Below, piece by piece: positions 13,501 through 26,200 of a stretch of DNA of 64,000 nt (positions are counted from its first letter, which is position 1; every line of letters begins with the position of its first letter). Location: assembly GCA_040954595.2 (NCBI GenBank), contig CM082580.2:11036001-11100000 (forward strand), read 5' to 3'. The DNA comes from Balanoglossus misakiensis (taxonomy: Eukaryota > Hemichordata). The translations under genes and the position numbers were made by a program. The notes under the pieces are model-generated. The model had not been told where the DNA came from. It searched no databases and saw nothing but the letters and a program-made list of their open reading frames with translations.

Positions 13501-14808
13501 GGAAAAATCAAAATTTGGCCGATTTTTGAAAAAAACCATGGGTTATAGCTCAGGAAATCATCAAAAAATGACAATTTTTCGACTTTGCGGAAAATCAAAA
13601 TTTGGCCGATTTTTGAAAAAAACCATGGGTTATAGCTCAGGAAATCATCAAAAATGACAATTTTTCGACTTTGCGGAAAATCAAAATTTGGCCGATTTTT
13701 GAAAAAATCCATGGTTATAGCTCAGGAAATCATCAAAAAATGACAATTTTTCGACTTTGCGGAAAATCAAAATTTGGCCGATTTTGAAAAAAACCATGGG
13801 TTATAGCTCAGGAAATCATCAAAAAATGACAATTTTTCTGACTTTGCGGAAAATCAAAATTTGGCCGATTTTTGAAAAAACCATGGTTATAGCTCAGGAA
13901 ATCATCAAAAAATGACAATTTTTCGACTTTGCGGAAAATCAAAATTTGGCCGATTTTTGAAAAAACCATGGTTATAGCTCAGGAAATCATCAAAAAATGA
14001 CAATTTTTCGACTTTGCGGAAAATCAAAATTTGGCCGATTTTTGAAAAAAACCATGGGTTATAGCTCAGGAAATCATCAAAAAATGACAATTTTTCGACT
14101 TTGCGGAAAATCAAATTTGGCCGATTTTTGAAAAAAACCATGGGTTATAGCTCAGGAAATCATCAAAAAATGACAATTTTTCGACTTTGCGGAAAATCAA
14201 AATTTGCCGATTTTTGAAAAAAACCATGGGTTATAGCTCAGGAAATCATCAAAAAATGACAATTTTTCGACTTTGCGGAAAATCAAAATTTGGCCGATTT
14301 TTGAAAAAACCATGGGTTATAGCTCAGGAAATCATCAAAAAATGACAATTTTTCGACTTTGCGGAAAATCAAAATTTGGCCGATTTTTGAAAAAAACCAT
14401 GGGTTATAGCTCAGGAAATCATCAAAAATGACAATTTTTCGACTTTGCGGAAAATCAAAATTTGGCCGATTTTTGAAAAAAACCATGGTTATAGCTCAGG
14501 AAATCATCAAAAAAATGACAATTTTTCGACTTTGCGGAAAATCAAAATTTGGCCGATTTTTGAAAAAAACATGGGTTATAGCTCAGGAAATCATCAAAAA
14601 AATGACAATTTTTCGACTTTGCGGAAAATCAAAATTGGCCGATTTTTGAAAAAAACCATGGTTATAGCTCAGGAAATCATCAAAAATTGACAATTTTTCG
14701 ACTTTGCGGAAATCAAAATTTGGCCGATTTTTGAAAAAAACCATGGGTTATAGCTCAGGAAATCATCAAAAAAATGACAATTTTTCGACTTTGCGGAAAA
14801 TCAAAATT

Positions 14809-14908
14809 NNNNNNNNNNNNNNNNNNNNNNNNNNNNNNNNNNNNNNNNNNNNNNNNNNNNNNNNNNNNNNNNNNNNNNNNNNNNNNNNNNNNNNNNNNNN
14901 NNNNNNNN
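14809..14908. other. Assembly gap (100 N)
   Basis: Exactly 100 N separate the satellite from unique sequence. A round 100 is the usual placeholder for a gap of unknown size. Both the array length and the distance and orientation of the satellite relative to the receptor gene are therefore uncertain. Confidence 0.99.
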
Positions 14909-15624
14909 GGCGAGTTTAAGATATCTTACAAAATGGAGTGCCACTTCCTGATGGTTACCTTTTTGGTTATATGAGAGAGACCAGGAAACATGTGCAAATG
15001 TACCAAAGAATGAGGTAAGCGTTTAAGGCCCGTGTTGGTGGTATTTTGATGTGTTCGCCCGCAGTTCACAACTCGTAGCTGATGCCTGAGTACAGATATT
15101 GGTATGCTGCGTTGCACACTATAGCCGACAGCAGGCAACAAGTGGGCGACCCAAATGAAAGAAAAAGAGGGGAAAAGAAAACAGAAAAAGAAACAATGAA
15201 ATGAAATGTGGGAAATGAAAAAGGCATCTGTTACGATTAATACTGTTTAAGTATATTAAATATTATATTTCCAGATAAGATGATGGAACAACCATTAGTT
15301 ATAGGTCGGTGGCGTCACGAGAAAAGGAAATACTTAGTATGCGAACATAAGGAGACAAAACTATAAGAAACAGTATTTTATATATACAGGATTGATCACT
15401 AATAGGGGAAGTGAATATACTTGTTAATTAGTTATTCAATGTATAAAGAGTTAGATATAGGTAATTTACAAATGTGGCGTGTGGTGTTACTTTCCTCTCG
15501 AGCGGAACGTTACGTTTACAACCTTGGAAATATCACAACGTTCCATATCGACGTAACTGGCCATTTCATTACCTAACCTTGATCTTACATCAGCTTTTCC
15601 CTTTCAGGTATAACAGGCAGCTGT

Positions 15625-15811
15625 CGTTGGAAACGGTTTAGCTTTCAACATCGGATTAAGAAAAAGAAAAACTGTCTACTCTGTATTTTCGGAGATGCTC
15701 AAAGTACAAACAAGCTTAAGAGTAGAGAGGTTATCATTGGAAACATTTTAGCTTTAGGCATCTGATTGATTTTAGGAGACACTCAAAGTACGTAAAAGTT
15801 TAAGAGTAAAA
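15625..15811. repeat. Diverged tandem duplication, two copies
   Basis: Copy 1 (15625-15727) and copy 2 (15735-15811) share TTGGAAAC, TTTAGCTTT, CTCAAAGTAC and TTAAGAGTA in the same order. The offset is 110 bp at the left and 84 bp at the right, so copy 2 lacks about 26 bp. This is an old local duplication of unknown function. Confidence 0.75.
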
Positions 15812-16798
15812 GCCTTTTAACGGTTGATAAAATTCTTCATAAAACAATAAAATTCATTTTAGTTTTGGCAAGAATAATGTAGTGCTTTGTCGAGTTTTCT
15901 GCTAACGGCTAAAATTTCATATATATGAAAGCTGTGGATAGACTAAGGCATTTCCATCGATTGTCAGTTAATGTCGACAGTTTGACCCAGGCATTTTATT
16001 GTCCCTATAAAACTATGACTAAATACTCTCGAGAGAATGCTATCAGACTGAGGCGCATGACTTAGGGTATTCTTTGAATCAGCTGACTCAACCGTGTGTT
16101 AGCACCTATCAGGCACCTTCAAAACATTTAAGCTAAAAAAAGGCCATATACTGTTCGCTGTAAGTAAATGTCTATCGTCTGCTGTACGATATGACACTCA
16201 CAAAAGTATCCGAAATGTTGCCAGTCCTGAAAATCAGTCTGGTCTTTGAGGTTAAACTTTAGGCAAGAAATGTCTCACATCACAGTCACTATATATTCAC
16301 AAGTACCTGTCAAGACCTGTCATGTAAAATCTCTTGTTACTGGCTTATGATGCCAGTTTTAAAAAAATATTTTAAAATTATATTAATTAAACGTCAAATC
16401 GACAAACGTTCGGAGATTCAAGATTGTACGGTTCTTGTCACATTAATCCGAGAGGTCATTTTCGATGATAATTGTCACTGCCATGACGCGTTACTTGTCA
16501 CAAGATCGATAAACAAAATCAGGAAGTTAAGAATTCTTTTCCTCTAGAAATATCGTCCAGCTTAGCTGCATCCGGGTACTCCCTGCATAAGCTTGAATGA
16601 TCAACACCAAATTATACGGAAACAGAGACAAATCATCGATCTTTTCATGCAAATTTAACCTCGCAGTTCATCACGGTAGTAACGACAGTGAAGTAATTGT
16701 TATTTGCAATTCACAGATTTCTCCAGACAAATTTGGCCTTACAAGTGCTGCTCTGCCGCGGCATTGCGAGTCTCAGACCTGGAAATTTCAAAGCGCAA

Positions 16799-16804
16799 TT
16801 TAAT
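16799..16804 (-). terminator. Candidate poly(A) signal ATTAAA (long isoform)
   Basis: ATTAAA on the minus strand lies about 185 nt after the receptor stop codon (16988-16990). It is a common variant of AATAAA. A canonical AATAAA occurs only at 16000-15995, giving a roughly 1-kb 3' UTR as the alternative. The choice is inference. Confidence 0.35.
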
Positions 16805-16987
16805 AACCCGGGATTTTGAACAAAAGGGTTAAGTTTACGCACAAAGAATGTAGAAACTCGTGAAAAGGCCCTGAATAGTCCAACCATCACACAATCGAAT
16901 TGAGAATGTGATCCTGATATTAGAAAACTCATCAGAGTTTTCAACGAAGTTCCAACACTAAGGCGAGTTATTGTGCTGCGGCCTACG

Positions 16988-17299
16988 TCACACAAGTGAT
17001 GTGTTCACGTCATTGTTATCAGAGTTCCGCCTACAATACTCTTCTCGCAGGAGGGCGTTCTGACTATTGGAATTGTGATTGTTTTCACACTGGACTGTCG
17101 AATTGTGTCTTTGGTTGTTGTTCAGCTTAGTGTACTTTCCGGGACTATCGGCAACGTTTTTCCGCCGCTGTTCGGGAGTATCAACAACGGTCATTACCTC
17201 AGACGTCGTGGTGTACAAGGATTTGGCGCGAATGCGGAAGTCGCTCCCCCGTCGGGCTTGCACATAGTTCCTGTACTTCCTCGATATTTGACCTCGAAT
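16988..17299 (-). CDS. CALCR-like: Receptor exon 13: helix 8 and C-terminal tail
   Basis: The acceptor TTTTTGTTTCCAG precedes ATTCGAGG; entry is phase 0 and the exon runs 103 codons to TGA (residues 391-493). It starts [12 protein letters not shown], which continues NGE from exon 12 into the basic helix-8 pattern of class B receptors (E-V/I-R-x-x-I-x-R-K-W/Y-R). The rest is polar and Asn/Ser-rich ([20 protein letters not shown]), typical of a phosphorylatable tail, and ends TSLV, a class I PDZ-binding consensus (S/T-x-V). An in-frame GAG-GTAATG identical to the exon 12 donor sits at about 17196. Confidence 0.9.
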   Translation of the reverse strand: MRGQISRKYRNYVQARRGSDFRIRAKSLYTTTSEVMTVVDTPEQRRKNVADSPGKYTKLNNNQRHNSTVQCENNHNSNSQNALLREEYCRRNSDNNDVNTSLV

Positions 17300-20200
17300 C
17301 TGGAAACAAAAAGGGGCAAGGACGTTTTTATTTCGACATCACTGTACACACGGGCAGATTGCTGTAGACGCATCACACACACACACACCGTACATTCATA
17401 CAGTTACTATGCTTCGAAAATCACGTGATGATAAAGTCTTGTGAACGACTAATGTTAATTCTTTAGCAAAATGTATTTACTCAGCTTGTCCATACAATGA
17501 ATTCGTGAACAAAGCCTAATTAATAAATCACTCGACTACAAGAAATTTCAACAGAGACATCACGCATTTCCTCTCCAACAAAGACATAAGACGAGAAACG
17601 AAACGAGAAAGAACAAAGTAAACTATGAGAAATTGTAGGTAGGTTAATTTGTAGGGACTAGTCTGAATGAAACTTATGCAGTAAATGGAGAACACCACAC
17701 CAATCTGAAACTATTCTTATTTTGAGGTTGATGTTAATTTTTACCTTAACCCGGATATAAATGGAGGATTATCAGAGGCAATGTAATAATGATTATTTTC
17801 ATGGCTGATGGAGTAAATGCGATGTCAATGGTTGGGTTAAAATGTCACAGACGGAAATCTACTTCTACGCATGAGTATGAGTGATTAAATATAAATGTAA
17901 TGCTAAAGGTCAGTGTTTTTTCTATGGATAACTGTTTGGCATTGACGACAAAACTTGCGAGTATTCACGGAATATATCTACACCATCTGAAATGCTACCC
18001 AACACTCCAGCCTCACCCCCTGGTATAGCGTTTCGCTGCTTGGATACAGTTGCTACGGGCGCATCTAAGTTTTAAGGATACAACGGGAGAGAGAATAAAT
18101 GCTACATTGGGTAAAGCGTTGGGACCAATCCATGCAGTCTAATGGAGGAAGAATATAGAACACGGTTATTCTACAATCAAAATTAAACGACAGGCAACGA
18201 CTCAAGGTTTGAGGAATCAATGGGTGGTGTCCACAAATGTCACAAAGGCCGAGATTTTCCTTTTGATTTTTGACTGTGATGGTTGTCTTTCTAACATTTT
18301 AGTAATTGTGTGAAAAAAATGAGGAGCATGTCCTCGGAGATAGTGCAGGAGACGTCAAGACAACAACAAAAAGTGAACGGAGAGGAAAAGATTAAAAAAA
18401 TATCGAGATACACAATATCTCGGAAAAAGTATATAAAAAACTCGCCGTAACGTTTGTAAAAATACACTAAACAAAAACTTCCAGCCTACAGTAATAGTCT
18501 GCAAAAATGAGTAACAAAATGTGGCGATCTGAGCGATCCAGGGCATACTGTGATTTATTGAGAGAAGTTCTAATCAGGCAACCAACCAACGAACGGAAGT
18601 TTCCTTAAAACCCGCGAATCGCACAAAAACAAAGGACGACTGCTAAAAAAATAGAAAATAAATAAATCGTTATGGAACACCACACAAAAAATAGAAAAAA
18701 TGGAAACTAACTTTTGGCGGATCATGCAGATGTAGTTGAAGTTGTCGGTTTGTAGGCGGATGACTTTTTTGGAGCATGCGCAGATGATGATGAATTAGAC
18801 AGGGGGTGGGCTAAAAGAAAATTCCGTATGTATCTATAGATTGTGTCCATTACCTCGCCGTTGAAGAAGCAGTAAATACAGGCGACAAAGAAACCCTGTT
18901 GAATAGAAAGAAAACACAATAGCATTAGAAAATTATCAGATATACAATGTATAATGGTAATAACTTTTTTCAACTATCTGTTGTGAAGCTCTTGTGACAT
19001 TGCGGAGTTTTAGCATTTCGTATTGTAATAGTAAATGTCGGTGTATTCTGTAGTTGATTTGTTTCTTAACATTAGCATGCTTCCGGGTGATCATAACGTC
19101 AACGCGATAGTGCGTCAGTACGAACAAACCCTCCACAAAATATCAGCTTCCTTCCTGTCTACTGCCCTCTGTGTTTGAACATAAAGCGTGATTCTGATAA
19201 TACCTGAACTTCCAATGTAAGAAGCGTCCTACAATATGACAGATCGAAAATCAAAGGGTGGTGCGTTTGTTGAATCATCGACAACTTGCGCATATGACAT
19301 TGGAAAAAGTGCAGTATAGAGACAACGAACATAATTGTACTTCTCATTTATTTAATTGAAGTGTATGGAACTAAAGTTTTCGGAACACGCGAGTATATCA
19401 CCTATGATATGCAATTAAATTTGGATTATATTTTCTCTTCGGGCAAGCTAAAACAAAAGAAAACGCAAACATTCTCCTGTCTATATGCTAATAAAGCGCC
19501 TGCAATATATTAGCGCGGCTCTTAGTACACTTAGAGAATACAGGCCCTCCGGTGGGCCTGGCTATCGCATCTCCAATAACTGCACAAGAATTACAAACAA
19601 ATTGCAGCGAGGAAAGATAGTACTGAGTTTGCGTCGCCACTGGCGATGTAATTAAAATTTGCGAGACAAAAGTCTCCAATGTCCCCGGAGCTACGGTCAT
19701 TTGAGACTCCCTCTCGTGGTTGTCTTCTACAGCACAACACAGACCGAGGGGAATCTACCGCGTCTCAATACTTCCACGTCGATTTAGAAGTTTTACATGC
19801 AACAACAGTATCCAGGGCAGTGTATAAAGTCGACGGTGGTTGATACATGCAGCCCGATTCTCTGGTGAATCCCGTTTGCAACTGTCATAGCAAGATCGAG
19901 ACTCGGAAATGCAAATAATCGAAGCCATCACGGAGATGATATCCGTTTGGTTATAATTAAATTGACCCCTGATTGCCCCCGAACTATGACAAATTGATGC
20001 CATGACGATAATTCCCCGGTGGGCGGACTCGTCTTTCCCGTAGATATGAGGGCGGTGAAATTTCGCCTGGAATTCGCGCTCAAAATGGTGTCTGATTCTG
20101 AAATGATACTTTGATTTGATTTGATGGGGGATGTGTCGGATCGATCTATGTCACGGTCAACTATTAAAAGCTCCAGAAGTCGACGATGCGTTATACTGTC

Positions 20201-23200
20201 CGTCTTCTATGAAAGCTGCTTGATCACAATTTGAGCAACGACGCGTTTCATTTGTTCAAAAATGAATTCAGACCCAAGATGAATTTGTTGTGCAACATAT
20301 TCAAGCAAGGCAATCAATTCACACATAACGAACTGAAGAGGGTGGAATTATCTAGTCTATGTGTTCACCCGCTGAACATACATCATGCTGCGAACTATAC
20401 CCTCGCTTCACAAATCCCAGTGGTATAGGTCTAGTGGACCAGAGACGTATTTCAATTTTTAAATCATGTTGTCACGGTTCTGAGACATATTGGAGATCTG
20501 AAGAAATAATGCTCTAGGTGCTCGTTGGGAATCATTGTGGCAGCTCTTTAACGTTTTGCATCTACAGTTGTACCTGGATTTTCTTTTTTTAATTTTTACA
20601 ATCTGCAAGAGGGGATTTATACATGTACCGGTATACCGGATGTGTGATGGCGAACACATGTGACTCCGCGCAATACGTATTATTTTATTACTCGCTGTAT
20701 GCACAATTTCATCAAATATGACATAAAAGAAGGCTTTACCTGAAACGCTATGAGTATAGCGATCACTAGATCGTAAATCTTTTCGCCTAAGCCACCTTTG
20801 GCGGGCTGGAAAGGCATTATGATGAAGTGAAGTCCTAAGAGGGGAAGCAAAATCAGCGTGGCCCGCACAGCTTTCCTGAAAAGAGAGAAAAAACAGAGAT
20901 GGTTTCGATTTCGAAGAAAACAAGTGTGTGCAATGCACTGCGAATCCAGCCCAGCGGCGCATTTCATGTTATTTGTAGCAAATAGTGAAATCCCCGCTCA
21001 CCAAACAAATTTATGCGAATCGCCAATAGCAGGCTTTGTGGAGAGCTAAACTATAATGCATGGATTATACATGGGAGTTTCCGCGGCAGCATGTTTGATA
21101 TCATCCGACAGGAGGACACGTCCAGTTTTATGTCGGATATAAATGCAATTTAAAATCAAACGTTTCTGGTACAGATCATTTACAGGGATGTATACATTTT
21201 CATCGAAATTACCTGTAATTATGAGTGTCAGGAGTGTGTGTAGCTCGCAGCTTGGTTATGAGTACTCTCACAATATTCAGCAGAAGTACTAGATTTACCT
21301 GGACAAAAGGAAAGGAGAATTGAGATGATGAAACATTAAAACGTTTTTTTGGCAAAGGCGACACAACAAACATTGAGCATGGAGTACAGTTTGTTGCTGT
21401 TGTTGTTTGGATGATAATCATCTCTTTACAAGCATGGTGCAAACAGTAGATATGCAAATGCGCAGTTCCTCATCTAAATGTCATTGGCTGAGACCAGGTC
21501 ACATGGTACAAGTCACACTCAAAAATCCTTACCGCTAGAACAGCTATGATAGGCCCGGCAATTATGAATTCGTAATGTGTCTCACCAAGCCAGCAACTGT
21601 AAAAAATAAAGTAGTCACTTCTTAAGTCATTGATAATTGCAAACAGAAGAAAGGGCGTTCCCAGTTTTTTTGCATGTATGTGCAAAATCATCCCCCACTT
21701 CCATTTTAGGACTGTGATCGGCAATCACTCAAGTTCACAAATCTCCCATAGATTGACTCACCACGCCACATTGACAATATTCTACAATCACGACACACGC
21801 GTAATGAATACTCTTGAGGTTGACATCACACAATGAACGCAATGCATTTTAAATTCGATGACGTCACTTACCTGCCGTGCGATTCTACTGCACGTAGAAC
21901 AGTGTAAATTGTTACTGGGATAAAGGGCGCAACTGGAAGAAGAAAAAAATATGAAATTAAATCGATATTAATGTGACGCAGGCATTAATCTCGAATCCAC
22001 TGTGTTATGGATTGATAGAAAATAGAAATGAAAATACAATATGTCAGAGCTCCTCAGTGATAAATGAGTCTTCTTTTCAACAGTTACGTGAAGGTCTACT
22101 TTCTTTTTAATTTGAATGAATCATTTGTCCAACTACACATGTATGAATGGTTTGTTATGACTTGCGCGAATATAGACAACGACAAATTGTACATTGAACC
22201 AGCTTGTTCACCATGCTCATGTGAACAAAAAAAGAACTGCACCCATTCTACTATCATGCAAAGCCTGACTTGTATTACTTGGCTATACCCTTTGCTACAG
22301 TAATTAATCAAGCCTCGCAAGATCTCGCAATGAGTGGAAAACCGTCTATTCTCACCCCCCCCCCCCCTTTACGAGATTTATGCGAATACCGTCTAAGATA
22401 TACTCCTAGTTGCTATCTGTTTCACATTAATTTCCTTGCAGGTTTCAATGGCGTTAATACTCCGCCGAAACAATATATCTCCATTTCTATTAATTGAGTT
22501 TTGTGACAACAGGATATTATTTTCAATATTCCTAAGTGCACAGAAATGACTGCGTCCATAAGTCTGGTTTAATTTCCTATAATCCCCTAATGGTGTGAGA
22601 GTTATTTCATTTAGCCCAAAAACGTGACTTCATGGTTGCAATTAATTACGGTGTGACCATACTGCAAGAGCCAAATGTTCTGCCATTATGCCTGCCTGAA
22701 ATGACACGGAAACACCTTCAATTATCCTTCAGTAGCATTCGATTTTACGTCATTTTGATTCCCAGATGTATCTGCAAGCTTCATGGATTAATTTCCTAAT
22801 TGGTGATTAAGATAAATACTAATTTAATTCGCAACATCTTATCGCCTATGCGCATGCATTTACACCCAAACTACATTTGGTCACATGTAGGGTAGCTGGC
22901 TACAATTTTGCATGTCGCTCGGATCCGGTACAGGTTTCCTTCTGGTCACATTTAGCTTATTATAGGAATTGTGAGATGTTAGTGTGCATACTTCCTCGCA
23001 TTTTGTGGGATAAAGAAATCTATGTGCAATGCTCAAATTTCTATCAATTAGTCACAATTTCCCTTGCGCAAGCGATACAAGATACTGCGAATACTGCAGT
23101 GTCGATGCCGCGTTGTGTGTTAGAAATTCTCCCATTGCGCTGGCTGGCCGAGAAACAAATTGCGCCCTCGGGCGATTCCACTTACCCCAGCCTAATAAAT

Positions 23201-26200
23201 AATACCACAGCAAACGGCTCCTTTCCGAAAAGACGGCTACGACGATGAGAGTGTGCAAGTAGATACCCTCGCACAGCATCCAGAAATAATTGCAAGTCCA
23301 GAAGTACTGCGTCATCACGTTCAACATTTTGCACGCAACTTGTACACCCTGCAGAGAATGAGAAAAAAATACATGAAAAAGAAATTAAGCATTGTTGTTA
23401 ATGCAAATCTGGGCCGTCGGTAATTCTCTAAATGTTTTTGAAATTCCCCAAGCAGGGGTAATGAAATTCTGATCGATGCACGGTGGCTTCAAGATGATTG
23501 ATGGATCTGACAATTTAATTACATCAGCGCGGGGCTTCGGCCCTCTGAGCTACGTCTCAAATTCAAATGCAAAAACATCATGCATATATCAAGCAGTCTG
23601 TACTATTTGCCTGTACTTTCTTAAATTTTGACCAATTACAAAGACGATAAAAATTTGAACACATATTCTCCCCAGACAAAGAGCATAACGCGATTTTCAT
23701 TTTGTAACAGTTTAGTTAATGCGTTTTGGTGGTACAGATCTTGAATGGTTTCGACTTTGAATACACCAAGGCATACTCTTACGTTCTATAACAAGCTGCC
23801 CAATTGGACGCGTGCTACCAGTCCGAGAGTATATTTCACGTTTCCAATTGGAACATGAACCGTAAGGATCATAGCCAGCTTCTATCAAGCAGAAACGCTC
23901 GAGTTTTCCGGGGTTAGCTTTCAAAGACTTAAACTGGTTAGAACCCCAATTGTACCATCTATTTCTGTTAAACGTAATAACGTTAATTATTTCTGACTGC
24001 CTCCATGATCGTATTCCGAGTCAACGATCCACGATGGACGTCAGGTACATGTATGGATCTTTGAGCAAACCAAGTGGAAAGGGGTTTCTCAGTTTTAATC
24101 TCTTTCAAAAATTCAGCAGAGCGGGAAATTGAGGTAGAAACGCATGTTACATGGCGATTTGGACCAAATCCCATATTTTCCAAGAATTTGGTTTGTCCCA
24201 TGGCATAGCATCGTACTACATAGTACATGTAGGAAACTTGGTGAAAAAACTTCACCAGTCTTTTCTCTTGTAAACATGGCCCTGAAACAAATCGTGCGTG
24301 CAGCAAACTTCACTTCTCAGAAGAATGATAATGCCCAGAAGGGGTTTTAAACCGCCCTGCTATAGTAGGCATGTGCATGTTGTTATACCAAATCAAGATT
24401 CGTGACGGCTTATACTTTTTGGCGAACTAGAACCTCAAGAAATCACGTGCAGTGCCAGGGAGCACAGAATCTTCTTTGAATTGTTGACGCATTTACAAAA
24501 GTCCGACGTACACGCATCTGTACATGTTAAGGAAGCGACCCCGTGAAAACAAATCTTTCCAGCGCGAAGACTGCGGAACTGTCGCTAAGGGAGAAATAAA
24601 GTGCTATCTGTTGAAGGCATGTTATCGTAATGTGATGTGATTTTTATTGTTACTCAGACAACACTGTTCAAGGTTAAGACAAACTGACAAAGATAATTCT
24701 GCCCTCCAGAACAACTGTCACTCGTTTTACTACTTTATGACTGCAACAATCCGACTCCTCGGTCATTTCGGATACGGCTTGCCTGTACAAGGTCTTGATT
24801 AATCTGTACATGTGTAAAATGAAACGTCACGACTTAAAGTTGAACATTGAGGTGACATTGTGTACCAGGCCAAACCCCCTTTTAGAGTCCATGACGGGTC
24901 ATCCTTTGACGCATGGTATATGTGTCAGCTCACGAACGGGTATCGCAGCCTGCATGACAAAAGGTATCCTAATCAGTATAATATGAGGAGGAAACGCCAA
25001 ATTGCGCAGTGATATTTGCTTTTCCTTGTGATCAGGCTAGTTTCACAACCTGTGAAGTCCTAGCCTGAGCCGTATTAATGTAGTTCGAAGAACACAGAGC
25101 AACGGATTACCAAGGCCGTTTTCTAACGATGCCCATGCATGATTTAATGAAGAATTCACGCCAAACACTTCCCTTCTGGGAGTCTTTTTAATTTTTCTTC
25201 CACGATCCCCATCCTGAGGGCAAAATAAACCACGGGCGAACGTCGGGGGGATGCAGCAAGTATGCACAAGTCGTACGACTGTTGCCACAGGATTGGGAGA
25301 GAAACAAAATTAAGATTTGATATCTGTAACCTTAGAGAACCCGTAAAACTTGATAGATCGGTTTTCACAGTGCAAGGCATAGGGTAGAATGAATAACACG
25401 GTATCCACGCAACCAACAAGTGTCCCCTATCGATCTCATATTTCTCGTATCGTGTACTTCCGTCCAATGTTATCATCATCACGCTTCGTTTCTTCGGCTA
25501 CGTGTACATGAAAACAAATCCATTAAGCATGTACCATACCTGCTCAATTCTTGTAACTAACACCTAAAATTCGTGAAATCTTATATGTCGGACTTTTAGC
25601 AAGGCAAAAATGAATTTTTTTACTAGATCTGTCTTGTTTCGGAAAATAAAGGGTTTCGGATATTGAAATTTTAACCATTTGGCCGTATCATGCGCCAGCC
25701 TCAGTGTACCATCAGTCAATACGTTCGGTTTAGAAATGGTTCTTGCATGATTTGCAAGTGGCTGTCTGATGTTATCACTAAACACAGTGTATATCTGTAT
25801 TATAGCTCTGTCCAATTTTAAGCTGTATCGTTGAGGGTGTGTCTAACAAACAGACATCGATTGAGACATCACGGTGATGCGAATTTCTGCCAACGCCTAT
25901 CCGAACACACTCCGCAATCACGGATACCATAGTGGGGTCCCTAAGACTTCACCCTACGGGGACTAAAGGACACCCGATCTATCAACATTACTGAAGAATT
26001 AATATTGCTTCCAATCTGTAACTCATGCCTGGATTTTGATTCCTTGTATGGTATCGATTTCCGTTAGCTACGATCTTGCCTGGAGTGGTACCGATGCAAA
26101 ACTGGAAGAAAATTAGCCTAGCCAGATTTCTTTTCGAAAATAACAAGTGGCAGAAAATGTTGTCAGCGCATAGGCCCTCAAGGCAAGAATAAGAACGGGA

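Larger units (their letters stand above)
1..14808. repeat. 87-bp satellite DNA array (about 170 tandem copies)
   Basis: The motif CCATGGGTTATAGCTCAGG recurs every 87 bp (for example at 35, 122 and 209) across the whole interval, with no spacers. The unit is AT-rich with A/T tracts (AAAATC, AAAATTT, GATTTTTG, AAAAAAA, AATTTTT) that are partly spaced at helical-turn intervals, a pattern often linked to DNA curvature in satellites. Each intact unit has one NcoI-type CCATGG and one GGCC. The array is cut by the left window edge and ends in an N gap, so its true length is unknown. Heterochromatic, pericentromeric or subtelomeric location is an inference from array size only. I do not recognise the family. 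Confidence 0.97.
14909..16987. other. 3' flank / possible 3' UTR of the receptor gene
   Basis: There is no supported coding exon here on either strand; the open frames are short and match no family I know. On the minus strand this lies directly downstream of the receptor stop codon, so part of it should be 3' UTR. Poly(A)-type signals on that strand are ATTAAA at 16804-16799 and AATAAA at 16000-15995. It also holds the tandem duplication at 15625-15811. Confidence 0.6.
17300..18853 (-). other. Intron 12 (phase 0), 1,554 bp
   Basis: It has a GTAATG donor, weaker than the gene's usual GTAAGT/GTAAGG, and a strong TTTGTTTCCAG acceptor. It contains a (CA)7 run at 17374-17388. Its first 132 nt stay open in the receptor frame (see 18722-18853). 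Confidence 0.8.

Noticed and set aside
1-14808. CRISPR array
   Set aside because: Repeats are contiguous with no unique spacers, and the window is a eukaryotic nuclear genome.
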